Source: Torymus aiolomorphi
Lineage: Eukaryota; Arthropoda; Insecta; Hymenoptera; Torymidae
Length of the DNA stretch: 64,000 nucleotides
Assembly: GCA_036365515.1 (NCBI GenBank)
Contig: CM070873.1
Location: 192,440,604 to 192,504,603, forward strand
Direction: 5' to 3'
The translations under genes were made by a program, and so were the position numbers. The number at the start of each line of letters is the position of its first letter. Within the stretch, counting starts at the first letter, position 1. The notes under the pieces are model-generated. The model saw only the letters and a program-made list of their open reading frames with translations. It was not told where the DNA came from and ran no database searches. This document shows positions 44,540 to 53,052 of this stretch, one piece after another.

Positions 44540-45673
44540 TGTTACATCCGGCTAATTTGCGAAAAAAAAAAAATGTTAATATTAAATTCCGGAACACATA
44601 GCAGTTCCGGGGTAACAGAGAACGGTTACCACGCTCTCTTGTTCGCCGTGTGTCGTCCGAGCAGGCCGCGATAAGAGGTTCTCCTCTTCGATTCGAAAGC
44701 GATAACTCTCACGTTTCGCGAGCCTGCATCGATATGCCTGGCCACCCATAGGAGCGTCTCTTCTTCTGCGTTTAAGATAAGGAAGGCGCAGGTATCGTTT
44801 CTTTAGCGCAGCTCGTCACTTGTGCGTCCGCTCACACGCACTCAAGCATCAAGCCTCAACCGAAGAGGTCCTTCACTAGTCAAGCTCCAAACCTCAATCG
44901 AAGAGGTCTTTTTTTTTTAATTTTTCGACACACTGTTACTATATTCAAAATTGTACAGAGTCCCGCGCCACTCTAAAAAAAAAAGTTTCATCTTAAATTC
45001 AACTTCACCTTGTAAAAGTTACCGAACAAGGGTAACCCGCGAGTGAATAAAATAAACTTATATTTATATTATCAAATCACCGTGTTTGTATTATATTCTT
45101 TTTTTTAAAATCCACTCCAATTTCCCATTACGGATTGCAGAGATCCTCTGGAACCAGTAGCAACAAAAGGAAAAAGAGTAAGTATCAAAATTCAATTTTA
45201 CTATCTAAACTTTTCTATTAGATAGAAATTTTCCTCCATATTGTCCCCATTTAATGTAATATAATTTCACAGATTCGTTTTTGCTTTCCCCTAAAAAAAA
45301 AAAAGTGCTTCTTCTATTTCTATCCACCTATTAAAAATAACCCAACCTAGATATCCTGAGACTAAAACATATACTAGGGAGTCTATTCCGCAAGTCGTCA
45401 GTAATTGGCCTTTCTTGTGGGTACACTCCCTAGTCAAAACAAACTAAAAGAAAAAAATATTACAAAAACCAGCAACACCACTGGTTTCTTTTAATTAAAG
45501 CCACAATATCAATTCGCGTCGCGCCCTTTGTTGCCCAAACCTTATCCTATCCCATTAGTATCTAGCTCTATCCCGAGCTAGTAGGTTTTCATTAGCCTAG
45601 GCTCTAAACAGAGCAATTATTAGTTTTCTTTTAAACTAAATATCGGGTCTTCTTTGTTAGACCCGACGTAACA
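44540..45673 (+). repeat. 5' LTR (1134 bp)
   Basis: Begins TGTTACATCC and ends GACGTAACA, an inverted-repeat terminus. AATAAA lies near 45055. A strong splice donor, GTAAGTAT, is at 45178-45185, following CGGATTGCAG (an acceptor-like site) and a ~35-nt segment. The last 300 bp (45373-45667) contains a series of seven short perfect hairpins. Two copies of a CAA(C/T)CGAAGAGGTC phrase lie near 44860 and 44897. Confidence 0.9.
45178..45185 (+). promoter_or_regulatory. Candidate splice donor in the LTR
   Basis: GTAAGTAT matches the eukaryotic donor consensus and is present in both LTRs. It is upstream of the two good acceptors at 47610 and 54860, so it is the simplest donor for spliced accessory and env mRNAs. 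Inferred from consensus only. Confidence 0.5.
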
Positions 45674-45677
45674 AATT

Positions 45678-45695
45678 TGGAGGCCCCGGAGGGAT
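45678..45695 (+). other. Primer-binding site
   Basis: TGGAGGCCCCGGAGGG begins four bases after the LTR end. TGG is the complement of a tRNA CCA end, as in Ty3/Gypsy and retroviruses. I do not assign the tRNA species. Confidence 0.6.
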
Positions 45696-47100
45696 TATAG
45701 ATACAAGACTAGGTAGGACAAATTTTATGTTAGGGCAAAAAGTTTATATTTCGAAAATAGGGTATTGTGTTTCCAATCTTAAAAGTGAAAAAAATGTGTT
45801 AAATGGAATTTTATGAAAAAAATTCTAAATAAGTTAAAAATAAAAATGAACTAAATAAGAAAAACTTATAATTTTCAAAGTTTAAGTCTACGCCCCAAAG
45901 CCTCTGAGTCACAAAAAGATGACCACGCGCAACGACCTCTCGACTAAGCGTTTTTAAATCAAAATTTTTACAAGTTTTTAAATCAAAATTTTTTCTAAAT
46001 TGTTAAAAGTGAAATATAAACGAAAATTATATTCATTTATTTTACTAAATCTTTTAAATCTTAATGTCTACGCCTCAAAGCCTCTGACGACTATGCGCAA
46101 CGGCCTCTCGACTAAGATTTTCTTTCTAAATTAAAATTTTAAAATAAATTTTTTCTAAATCTTTGAAAGTGATATATAAATGAAAAATTATATTCACTCA
46201 TTTTACTAAGTCTTTTTGAGACAAAAATTTTACTAAATCTTCTAAATCTTAATGTCTACGCCTCAAAGCCTCTGACGACTATGCGCAACGGCCTCTCGAC
46301 TAAGATTTTCTTTCTAAATTAAAATTTTAAAATAAATTTTTTCTAAATCTTTGAAAGTGATATATAAATGAAAAATTATATTCACTCATTTTACTAAGTC
46401 TTTTTGAGACAAAAATTTTACTAAATCTTCTAAATCTTAATGTCTACGCCTCAAAGCCTCTGACGACTATGCGCAACGGCCTCTCGACTAAGATTTTCTT
46501 TCTAAATTAAAATTTTAAAATAAATTTTTTCTAAATCTTTGAAAGTGATATATAAATGAAAAATTATATTCACTCATTTTACTAAGTCTTTTTGAGACAA
46601 AAATTTTACTAAATTTACTAAATCTTCTACATCTAAACTTTACTAAGTCTTCTAAATCGAAAATTTATTAAGTTCTTCTATATCAAAAATTTTACTAAGT
46701 TCCTTTTAAAACGAGAATTTTACTAAATCTATTAAAACAAAAATTTTACAAGTTTTCCTAAATAATTTTTTTTTTTTTTTTTACTTTCATTCTAAGTGTA
46801 ATAATATGAAACCAGAGGAAGTTTCATTAAACTTCTATATAAAATTATATTAAGTGTATTAAGCACTGAATTTAAATAAAAAGAATAAAAGGGGAAAAAT
46901 CCCTTATAAAACTGGAGAATAGTGATTTTATTACAATCTCTACTAATCATAAAATTCTTCTAATATCAAATCAACTATATTGTAAATCTATGTTTTGATA
47001 AATAAACAGACAAAACAAAATTACAAGGAGATTCAAGTTTTTCTACAAAACTGAATTTATTTCATACTTGTCAATATTGTTTTAACAATGTTAGTTTTGA
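45696..47100 (+). repeat. Retroviral leader with 188-bp tandem repeats
   Basis: TGTCTACGCCTCAAAGCCTC starts units at 46065, 46253 and 46441 (exactly 188 bp apart). A diverged earlier unit lies near 45888. The second and third units are almost identical. Each contains GCGCAACGGCCTCTCGACTA. The rest is A/T-rich with repeated ACTAAATCTTCTAAATC words. Such repeats in the untranslated leader could matter for RNA packaging or expression. No coding sequence. Confidence 0.9.
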
Positions 47101-47104
47101 GTGA

Positions 47105-47467
47105 ATGATGATTCCAGAAATTGGCAATATCGTTTTAGAAAATCGCATTGAAAATCGCTTAGCATATTTAAATTCACGAGTAGAAGCTCTCGAGGAATTT
47201 GATAATGATCGTTGGATTACGGTTTCTAGATTACATGACGAGTTGTTGTCTGTGCAACATCAAAACTATCGTCTAAAGACCTTGATTGGCAAAACACTCA
47301 GTGAAGTTAATAAACTAACTTGTAAAAATGAGAAGTTTTCTATGCATTTAAGCGTAGTAACCAGTAGATTGTGTAAATTTGAAAAATCTGTAAAAGCAAG
47401 ATTTGAAAAACTAGATGAAGAAATTTTAAAGCTTACCCTAGGTTTCAGTAAATTATCTATACATTAA
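47105..47467 (+). CDS. Small upstream ORF, predicted coiled coil
   Basis: 120 codons from ATG at 47105. The sequence has heptad-like Leu/Ile spacing (RLAYLNSRVEALEEF, LRHDEL-like, LIGKTLSEVNKL, SRLCKFEKSVKARFEKLDEEI), so a coiled coil is likely. There is no signal peptide, zinc motif or enzymatic motif. It lies between the repeat leader and the spliced basic ORF, upstream of gag. I do not recognise the protein. Candidates are a regulatory or accessory protein, or a chance ORF translated from genomic RNA. Its intact frame in a young insertion argues mildly for function. Confidence 0.5.
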   Translation: MMIPEIGNIVLENRIENRLAYLNSRVEALEEFDNDRWITVSRLHDELLSVQHQNYRLKTLIGKTLSEVNKLTCKNEKFSMHLSVVTSRLCKFEKSVKARFEKLDEEILKLTLGFSKLSIH

Positions 47468-47608
47468 GTTTATGCTTCTAATTTATAAGTAACCTTATAG
47501 TAAAGAGTTTATTATTATATTAATTAAAAAAAAAATTAATTTAAAAAAAAAAAATAAAAAAAAATCTAGAAAAAAAAAGACATTGATATTAATTATTAAT
47601 TGTTCTTC

Positions 47609-47610
47609 AG
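47609..47610 (+). promoter_or_regulatory. Candidate splice acceptor before the basic ORF
   Basis: TTAATTATTAATTGTTCTTCAG ends here in pattern: branch-like TTAAT, a pyrimidine run and CAG. The downstream ORF lacks its own early ATG, which fits a spliced second exon. Confidence 0.5.
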
Positions 47611-47912
47611 TGGATAAACCTCAAAAGAAAAGGAAGAGACCTTCGGTCTTTCAAACCCTTAGAAAAAAAAGAAGGGAAGAAAAGGCAGTCAAACAATTCT
47701 GGGAGAGAGTATTGGAGGATTTGAAGAATACGCCTCCACCTGTTGAAGTTGAAGACATACCTTTGCCAGCTGATCCTCCTTTAAACAAATGCTCAGATTG
47801 TATCAAAGGACAATTATCAATCAAAAATTGCATCAATTGTTTCATGAAGAATAGGACGTTTAAAAAAAAAACTACCTCCACAACCACCATTAGAGTGGAT
47901 GTTGAAATTTGA
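47611..47912 (+). CDS. Basic, Cys-rich accessory ORF (probable second exon)
   Basis: The frame is open from 47583 but has no ATG until late (MKNRTF), and a splice acceptor sits at 47610, so I take 47611 as the exon start. The protein part has a strong basic cluster (KPQKKRKRPSVF, LRKKRREEKAVKQF) like a nuclear localisation or RNA-binding signal, a Pro/Glu linker, and then CSDC-x9-CINC, a compact four-Cys motif, followed by FKKKTTSTTT. A basic region plus Cys cluster in a spliced small exon recalls regulatory proteins of complex retroviruses in layout, but I see no homology to any named one. Function unknown. Confidence 0.5.
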
Positions 47913-47986
47913 GGACGAACATTAGGTTCATTTTAACCAGGCAATTGATTTGTTTTATTTTGTATTAAAAAAATTAATTAATTTAC

Positions 47987-49621
47987 ATGAATGATAAGCG
48001 AATTACTCGGCAACAGGCCCGAAATGATCCAGGAAAATTTGATGAAATAAATCAATTCAATCCTTTCGCACCTAGCAAACAGCTTCCTTATTCCCCAGTA
48101 AAAATAAAGGATAAACTGGATCAACTACCCAGTACCTCAAAATCAGGAATTGAAACGGAAGACGGATTAGAGTTGGAGACTGATTTCTCTAAACTGAAAC
48201 TTGAGAAAGACAATAAGACTTTGTCGACCCAAAAATCATCAGATTCAAGCGAAAGTGATTCCGACGTTCCTCAAGGGCCAGTTAATATTAAGATGGCTAC
48301 CACACCGCAATTTGTGAATATCAAGGACGCGCTGAAAATAGTTCCTGAATTTGATGGGAAAAATATTCCCATAACACAGTTCTTGGAAGGCTGTACCGAG
48401 GCATTGGCAATGATTGATGCTACGGCCGAACCTAGTCTAGTAAAATTACTCAGAGCCAGAGTCACAGGAGAAGCCAGACAGGCTATCACTGGACAAACCT
48501 TCGATAATGTTGAAAATTTAAAAAATTTTTTTAAACAAATTTATGCTCCTTCCAAGTCTGTTGTACAATTGTTAGGAGAATTAGGCAACGAATTCCAGCG
48601 GAATGAGGAGTCTGTCATAACCTTTGCAAATAGAGTAAGAATTCTAGGAGCTAGAATTCTTGAAGCTAAAAAATTAGAGACTGGCACGCTACCCAATACC
48701 TTTAGCGCCTCTGTAGAAAGCAGTTTGCTAGAATGCTTCAAAGCAGGCTTAAAACCAGAGATTGAGCAGCGTTTAGGGGAAGCTGCAACTGTTAATGATA
48801 TTGTAAAAGAAGCAATTAAGATTGAAAAATTGCTTTTGGCAAGAAAAGCCCTAAGGAAGGGTCAGTCTGGAATGGAAAAAACCGACAAAAAGAAAACTTT
48901 CCTCTGTCAACTGTGCAATCAGTCAGGGCATGAGGCCAATAATTGCAATTTAATACCTGCAACCCGTGTTCTAAGTTGCGTAATATGCAATCAACCTGGA
49001 CACAGTACCGATAAATGTCAATTACTGGCTGCAGGAACTAAAAAAACTGAAACGAATTGTAATATTTGCAATAAGCCAGGGCATTTAGCTGCCCAATGTA
49101 AAAGGGGCATGTTATGCCAAATTTGTAAGAAAACTGGGCATTTAGCTGCCCAGTGTTATAAAATAGCGATTTGTCAAATCTGCGGCAATCAGGGGCATAC
49201 TGCTCGCCTATGCCAGTCAGCTAATGGGACCACTGTAACTCAGAAAGCAGTTACATGTCAGTTGTGCTTGAATGCTGGTCATACCGCAGATAAGTGCCAT
49301 TTACTTGAGGCCAATAAAACCCATAAACCTACAGCTAGCAGTGAAATTTGCCAGCTATGTCAAAACGCAGGCCATTCGGCTATTTCCTGCAGACGCAGCA
49401 TTACATGTGCTTATTGTAAGAACAAAGGACATTCTATCGAATCATGTCGCAAAAGAGTGTACAATGAGGGAAAAAGATCGGGAAACGAGCAGAACCCTTC
49501 AGGCCTGAGTGCACCTCAAGTGGTTCAGCCGATTCCTCAGCGCTCAACACATACGGCCCAAATTCAGGGGTTCACAGCGGACGAGTTAATAGCATTAAAC
49601 TCCAATTTGCGTCCAAATTAA
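47987..49621 (+). CDS. gag: Gag polyprotein with eight CCHC zinc knuckles
   Basis: 544 codons from ATG at 47987. Residues 1-100 are charged and Ser-rich. The capsid-like core (~105-300) has FDGKNIPITQFLEGC, ARVTGEARQAI, FFKQIYAPSKSVVQLLGEL and LLECFKAGLKPEIEQRL, the usual Ty3/Gypsy Gag signature. From about residue 306 to 490 there are eight C-x2-C-x4-H-x4-C knuckles, for example CQLCNQSGHEANNC and CAYCKNKGHSIESC. Knuckles bind genomic RNA; retroviral Gag normally has one or two. The heptamer GGGAAAC at 49480-49486 sits in Gag phase near the end and gives access to the -1 pol frame. The frame is intact. Confidence 0.93.
   Translation: MNDKRITRQQARNDPGKFDEINQFNPFAPSKQLPYSPVKIKDKLDQLPSTSKSGIETEDGLELETDFSKLKLEKDNKTLSTQKSSDSSESDSDVPQGPVNIKMATTPQFVNIKDALKIVPEFDGKNIPITQFLEGCTEALAMIDATAEPSLVKLLRARVTGEARQAITGQTFDNVENLKNFFKQIYAPSKSVVQLLGELGNEFQRNEESVITFANRVRILGARILEAKKLETGTLPNTFSASVESSLLECFKAGLKPEIEQRLGEAATVNDIVKEAIKIEKLLLARKALRKGQSGMEKTDKKKTFLCQLCNQSGHEANNCNLIPATRVLSCVICNQPGHSTDKCQLLAAGTKKTETNCNICNKPGHLAAQCKRGMLCQICKKTGHLAAQCYKIAICQICGNQGHTARLCQSANGTTVTQKAVTCQLCLNAGHTADKCHLLEANKTHKPTASSEICQLCQNAGHSAISCRRSITCAYCKNKGHSIESCRKRVYNEGKRSGNEQNPSGLSAPQVVQPIPQRSTHTAQIQGFTADELIALNSNLRPN
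49480..49486 (+). promoter_or_regulatory. -1 ribosomal frameshift heptamer, gag to pol
   Basis: GGGAAAC is in the slippery phase of Gag (tcG GGA AAC), i.e. X XXY YYZ. The -1 frame is open from 49468 through the protease, and the Gag stop is at 49619-49621. GGGAAAC is a known retroviral slippery sequence. A structured stimulator downstream was not computed. Confidence 0.75.
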
Positions 49622-49659
49622 TTCCTTATGTTTCTTTTAAGGATTATCAAAATGATGTT

Positions 49660-52600
49660 TTGTTTAGTTTTATGCTGGATTCGGGATCCGAGATAAATAT
49701 ACTTCGAGTAGGTTTTATTAATGATAAGAACACCATAGATACCACCAAACCAACATTAATTATGGGTATCTCCGAAAAACCAGTTTTATCTTTAGGTATG
49801 GTTAATAAAAGGATGTTAGGTAAAAATGTGGAATTTATAGTAGTACCTAATAATTTTCAAATCCCATTTGCCGGAATTTTAGGTTCGCAATTATTCTTAA
49901 ATTATAGTGCTAAGTTAAATTTCGAAAATAAAGTCTTTAGTTTAGGTGATAAAAATATGGATTTCTGTCAAAATGACAATCCTTGTTATGAAGTTGAAAT
50001 AAATTCAGTCACTAATGTGTTAACGGAAAGAGCTATAAATTGTCTACCGTTCATTGAGGTTTTTAATCCACCTTATTTCCTTAAAGGCTATTTTATGATA
50101 GATAGTGGTTCTGAAGCCAATCTTATTAAATCAAGATTAATACCAAAAGGGCAAGAAATAAATCCAGTTAGCTCTATTTTATTAAAAGGGATATGTGATG
50201 AAACGATTAAATCCCTTGGCGCTATCGAAATTACAGTTTATGGAATTTCCTCAATGTTTCATGTGATATCTGATGATTTCCCTATCCCTTGTGACGGAGT
50301 TTTTGGTTCCACTTATCTAACCCAATCTAAAGCCTTAGTGGACTATGAAAATAAATGCTTCATAACAGGAATTCACACCACTCCTTTGGTGTTCAAGATT
50401 CCCAGTTGTACTGATTTGTATAAAAATGATCTAACAAAATCCCATTCAAGTTTAATTTCCAATTTTAGTATGGATGCTAATTTCGGAAATGAAACTGACA
50501 ACGAAGTAACAGAATTTCTTGAAAAAAACTCTGATGATTCATCTGATCTGGAGGCTTATTACTCCAGTTACAAAATTGCCATTTTAGACTCAGACGCAGA
50601 AATGGAGATATTTAATGAAGACGTGAATCCTATTCGTAGGTTATTTAGGATTGCTTATTCTGAAACTTTTGCTGAAATAGGTATACCTGTTATGTCAGAT
50701 CAAGAGGTTGAAGATGCTTTTGATACACTTGAAAATTTTCAAGCAATTACAAAGTTATCTGCTCATACTATTAAAAAAGAGTTCAACAATAGTTCTATTT
50801 TAGATTTATTGAGATTGGATCATTTAGATAATCTAGAAAAAGATCATATTAATAATTTAATTTTAAAATTTGAACATAGATTTCTTTTAGAAGGTCAACA
50901 TTTAGGAGCCGCTAGTACAGTAATGCATAGGATTATAACTACTGACGATATCCCGGTTAATATTAAGCAATATAAGTTTCCAATCTCTCTTAAAGAAGAA
51001 GTCAGTAGACAAGTTGATGCGCTTTTGGAAGAGGGAATCATTAAACCTTCGAGTTCTCCCTATAACTCTCCTCTTTGGTTGGTACCAAAAAAAACGGATG
51101 CCAGCCTAAAACAAAAATGGCGTTTAGTATCGGATTTTCGTATGCTCAATGAAAAAACAATAACCGATGCATACCCATTACCGGATATAACACAAATCAT
51201 TGATCAGGTTGGGGGACATAAGTATTATACTGTTCTTGATTTAGCCTCCGGTTTCCATCAAATATTAATGGATCCCCGTGATGCTCACAAAACCGCTTTC
51301 AGCACACCATATGGTCATTATGAATATGTTCGTATGACCTTTGGACTGAAAAATGCTCCTCCTACTTTTCAAAGATATATCGATGAAACCTTTAGAGGCC
51401 TACAAGGAAAAATTTTATTCACCTTTATTGATGATATAATTATCTTCGCAGACACACTCGAAGAACATGAAGAAAAATTAAAATTAATTATGGAAAGATT
51501 AGATAAATCTAATCTACAACTGAACATCAACAAATGCGAATTTTTAAAGGACGAGATTTGCTACTTAGGCCACGTCCTAAGTAAAAATGGAGTCAGACCT
51601 GATCCAAGGAAACTTGAGGCAGTTAGATGTTTTCCTCAACCTAAAACAGTTAAAAACATTAGACAGTTCCTTGGTTTAGCCGGATACTACCGAAGATTTA
51701 TTAAAAATTTCGCTACTATGTCCAAACTATTAACCAAATTATTGGAAAAGGATACTGATTTCGTTTGGACAGAAAAAACAAATGAAGCCTTTGAGTCATT
51801 AAAGGAAGCGCTATGCAATCCTCCAATCTTACAGTATCCTGATTTTTCTAAACCCTTTATTATCACAACTGATGCCTCAGGGTATGCCATTGGTGGAATA
51901 CTTTCTCAAGGAGAAATTGGTAAAGACCTTCCAATAAGTTATGCCTCTCGTGTTCTTAGAGGACCAGAATTAAATTATGAAGTCTATGAGAAAGAGGCTT
52001 TAGCCATGATCCATAGCGCAAAAATTTTCCGATCATATATATATAACAGGAAAATATCCTTTGTAACAGACCACAAACCATTAGTCTGGTTCAAAACCGC
52101 AGATTGTAATACTCGGGTTCAGAAATGGAGATTTAAGCTCTCTGAATTTAATTATGAAGTTATATATAAACCTGGGAGATTAAACGCTAACGCGGATGCA
52201 TTATCTAGAAATCCCGTATGCAATGTAATTACTAGAAAACAGTCTAAATTACTTAATGAAAACAATGACATAATTAATAAGGTTACTAATGAAACTAAAA
52301 TTTCAAAAGCTAAACCAACATCAAATACTATAGTTAATACTAAATTAAACCCTAACGATATAAATAATAAAGAAGTAATTAAGGAAAGTAAAGATTCTCG
52401 AGAAATTACTAAAATACAAAAAAATATAGATGCATCTCAATTAATAAATCTTGATCTAAAGGATAATGAGAATGATGATAACCTAATTACACCCGAAGTT
52501 AATGAGAAACGCGTTTCTAAACGCGTACTTAATAAACCAAAGCCCAATTATATAGAATCCAATAGTCTAAATGATGATTTTCAAGGAGAAGCAATGTTAC

Positions 52601-53052
52601 CTCCACAATCTGAAAAGACTATGCATTCTTTTACGGATAATTATGCCTTTGAATTACCGGTAATTTTGAATACCGATAACCTATCCGAGGTTTCGTATTC
52701 ATCCTCTTCTAAAATCGAATCCGAACCCTCGGAGCTTGACGTAAACCCTACAAATTTAAATCAAAATTGTCAAATAATTGAGGTAAAGGACTTAATCCAT
52801 TGCCGGAAAGATAATATAATATATTTTGTAGATAGTAATGGCAATCCATGTGACGATGGAGCTTTAAAATTAATAGAAAATAATAAGATAGAACCTAAAC
52901 AAATCCTAAACTATCTTAATATAAATTATTCCAAAAGACATAACGGTTTTTATTACTTTTCCCTATGCATACGCGAAGAGGAAAAAATTTCTATTTCTAG
53001 AATTAAAGAAAATTTATTTAAAGTCTTTACGGATTTAAAAAAATTATATTAA
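49660..53052 (+). CDS. pol: Pol: two tandem retropepsin domains, reverse transcriptase, RNase H
   Basis: The open frame is reached by -1 shift from Gag (open since 49468). Numbering from 49660: protease domain 1 has DSGSEINIL at residue 7 and a PFAGILGSQLF end near 75; protease domain 2 has DSGSEANLI at residue 148 and PCDGVFGSTYL near 215. Reverse transcriptase spans ~430-700: WRLVSDFRMLNEKT, DLASGFHQI, FGLKNAPPTFQR and FIDD at 589-592. RNase H spans ~730-850: TDASGYAIGG at 738, YEKEALA, TDHKPL and ADALSRN. Residues ~860-1130 are a charged, Asn/Lys-rich extension of unknown role. The frame stops at 53050 just after a TTTAAAA heptamer, beyond which integrase lies in the -1 frame. The sequence is intact. 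Confidence 0.93.
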   Translation: MFSFMLDSGSEINILRVGFINDKNTIDTTKPTLIMGISEKPVLSLGMVNKRMLGKNVEFIVVPNNFQIPFAGILGSQLFLNYSAKLNFENKVFSLGDKNMDFCQNDNPCYEVEINSVTNVLTERAINCLPFIEVFNPPYFLKGYFMIDSGSEANLIKSRLIPKGQEINPVSSILLKGICDETIKSLGAIEITVYGISSMFHVISDDFPIPCDGVFGSTYLTQSKALVDYENKCFITGIHTTPLVFKIPSCTDLYKNDLTKSHSSLISNFSMDANFGNETDNEVTEFLEKNSDDSSDLEAYYSSYKIAILDSDAEMEIFNEDVNPIRRLFRIAYSETFAEIGIPVMSDQEVEDAFDTLENFQAITKLSAHTIKKEFNNSSILDLLRLDHLDNLEKDHINNLILKFEHRFLLEGQHLGAASTVMHRIITTDDIPVNIKQYKFPISLKEEVSRQVDALLEEGIIKPSSSPYNSPLWLVPKKTDASLKQKWRLVSDFRMLNEKTITDAYPLPDITQIIDQVGGHKYYTVLDLASGFHQILMDPRDAHKTAFSTPYGHYEYVRMTFGLKNAPPTFQRYIDETFRGLQGKILFTFIDDIIIFADTLEEHEEKLKLIMERLDKSNLQLNINKCEFLKDEICYLGHVLSKNGVRPDPRKLEAVRCFPQPKTVKNIRQFLGLAGYYRRFIKNFATMSKLLTKLLEKDTDFVWTEKTNEAFESLKEALCNPPILQYPDFSKPFIITTDASGYAIGGILSQGEIGKDLPISYASRVLRGPELNYEVYEKEALAMIHSAKIFRSYIYNRKISFVTDHKPLVWFKTADCNTRVQKWRFKLSEFNYEVIYKPGRLNANADALSRNPVCNVITRKQSKLLNENNDIINKVTNETKISKAKPTSNTIVNTKLNPNDINNKEVIKESKDSREITKIQKNIDASQLINLDLKDNENDDNLITPEVNEKRVSKRVLNKPKPNYIESNSLNDDFQGEAMLPPQSEKTMHSFTDNYAFELPVILNTDNLSEVSYSSSSKIESEPSELDVNPTNLNQNCQIIEVKDLIHCRKDNIIYFVDSNGNPCDDGALKLIENNKIEPKQILNYLNINYSKRHNGFYYFSLCIREEEKISISRIKENLFKVFTDLKKLY
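53034..53040 (+). promoter_or_regulatory. -1 frameshift heptamer, RNase H side to integrase
   Basis: TTTAAAA stands in slippery phase (gaT TTA AAA) ten bases before the pol stop at 53050-53052. The -1 frame is open for 63 codons from 53040 to the ATG at 53229 and on into integrase. T TTA AAA is a recognised retroviral slippery heptamer. Position and phase are seen directly; function is inferred. Confidence 0.65.
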
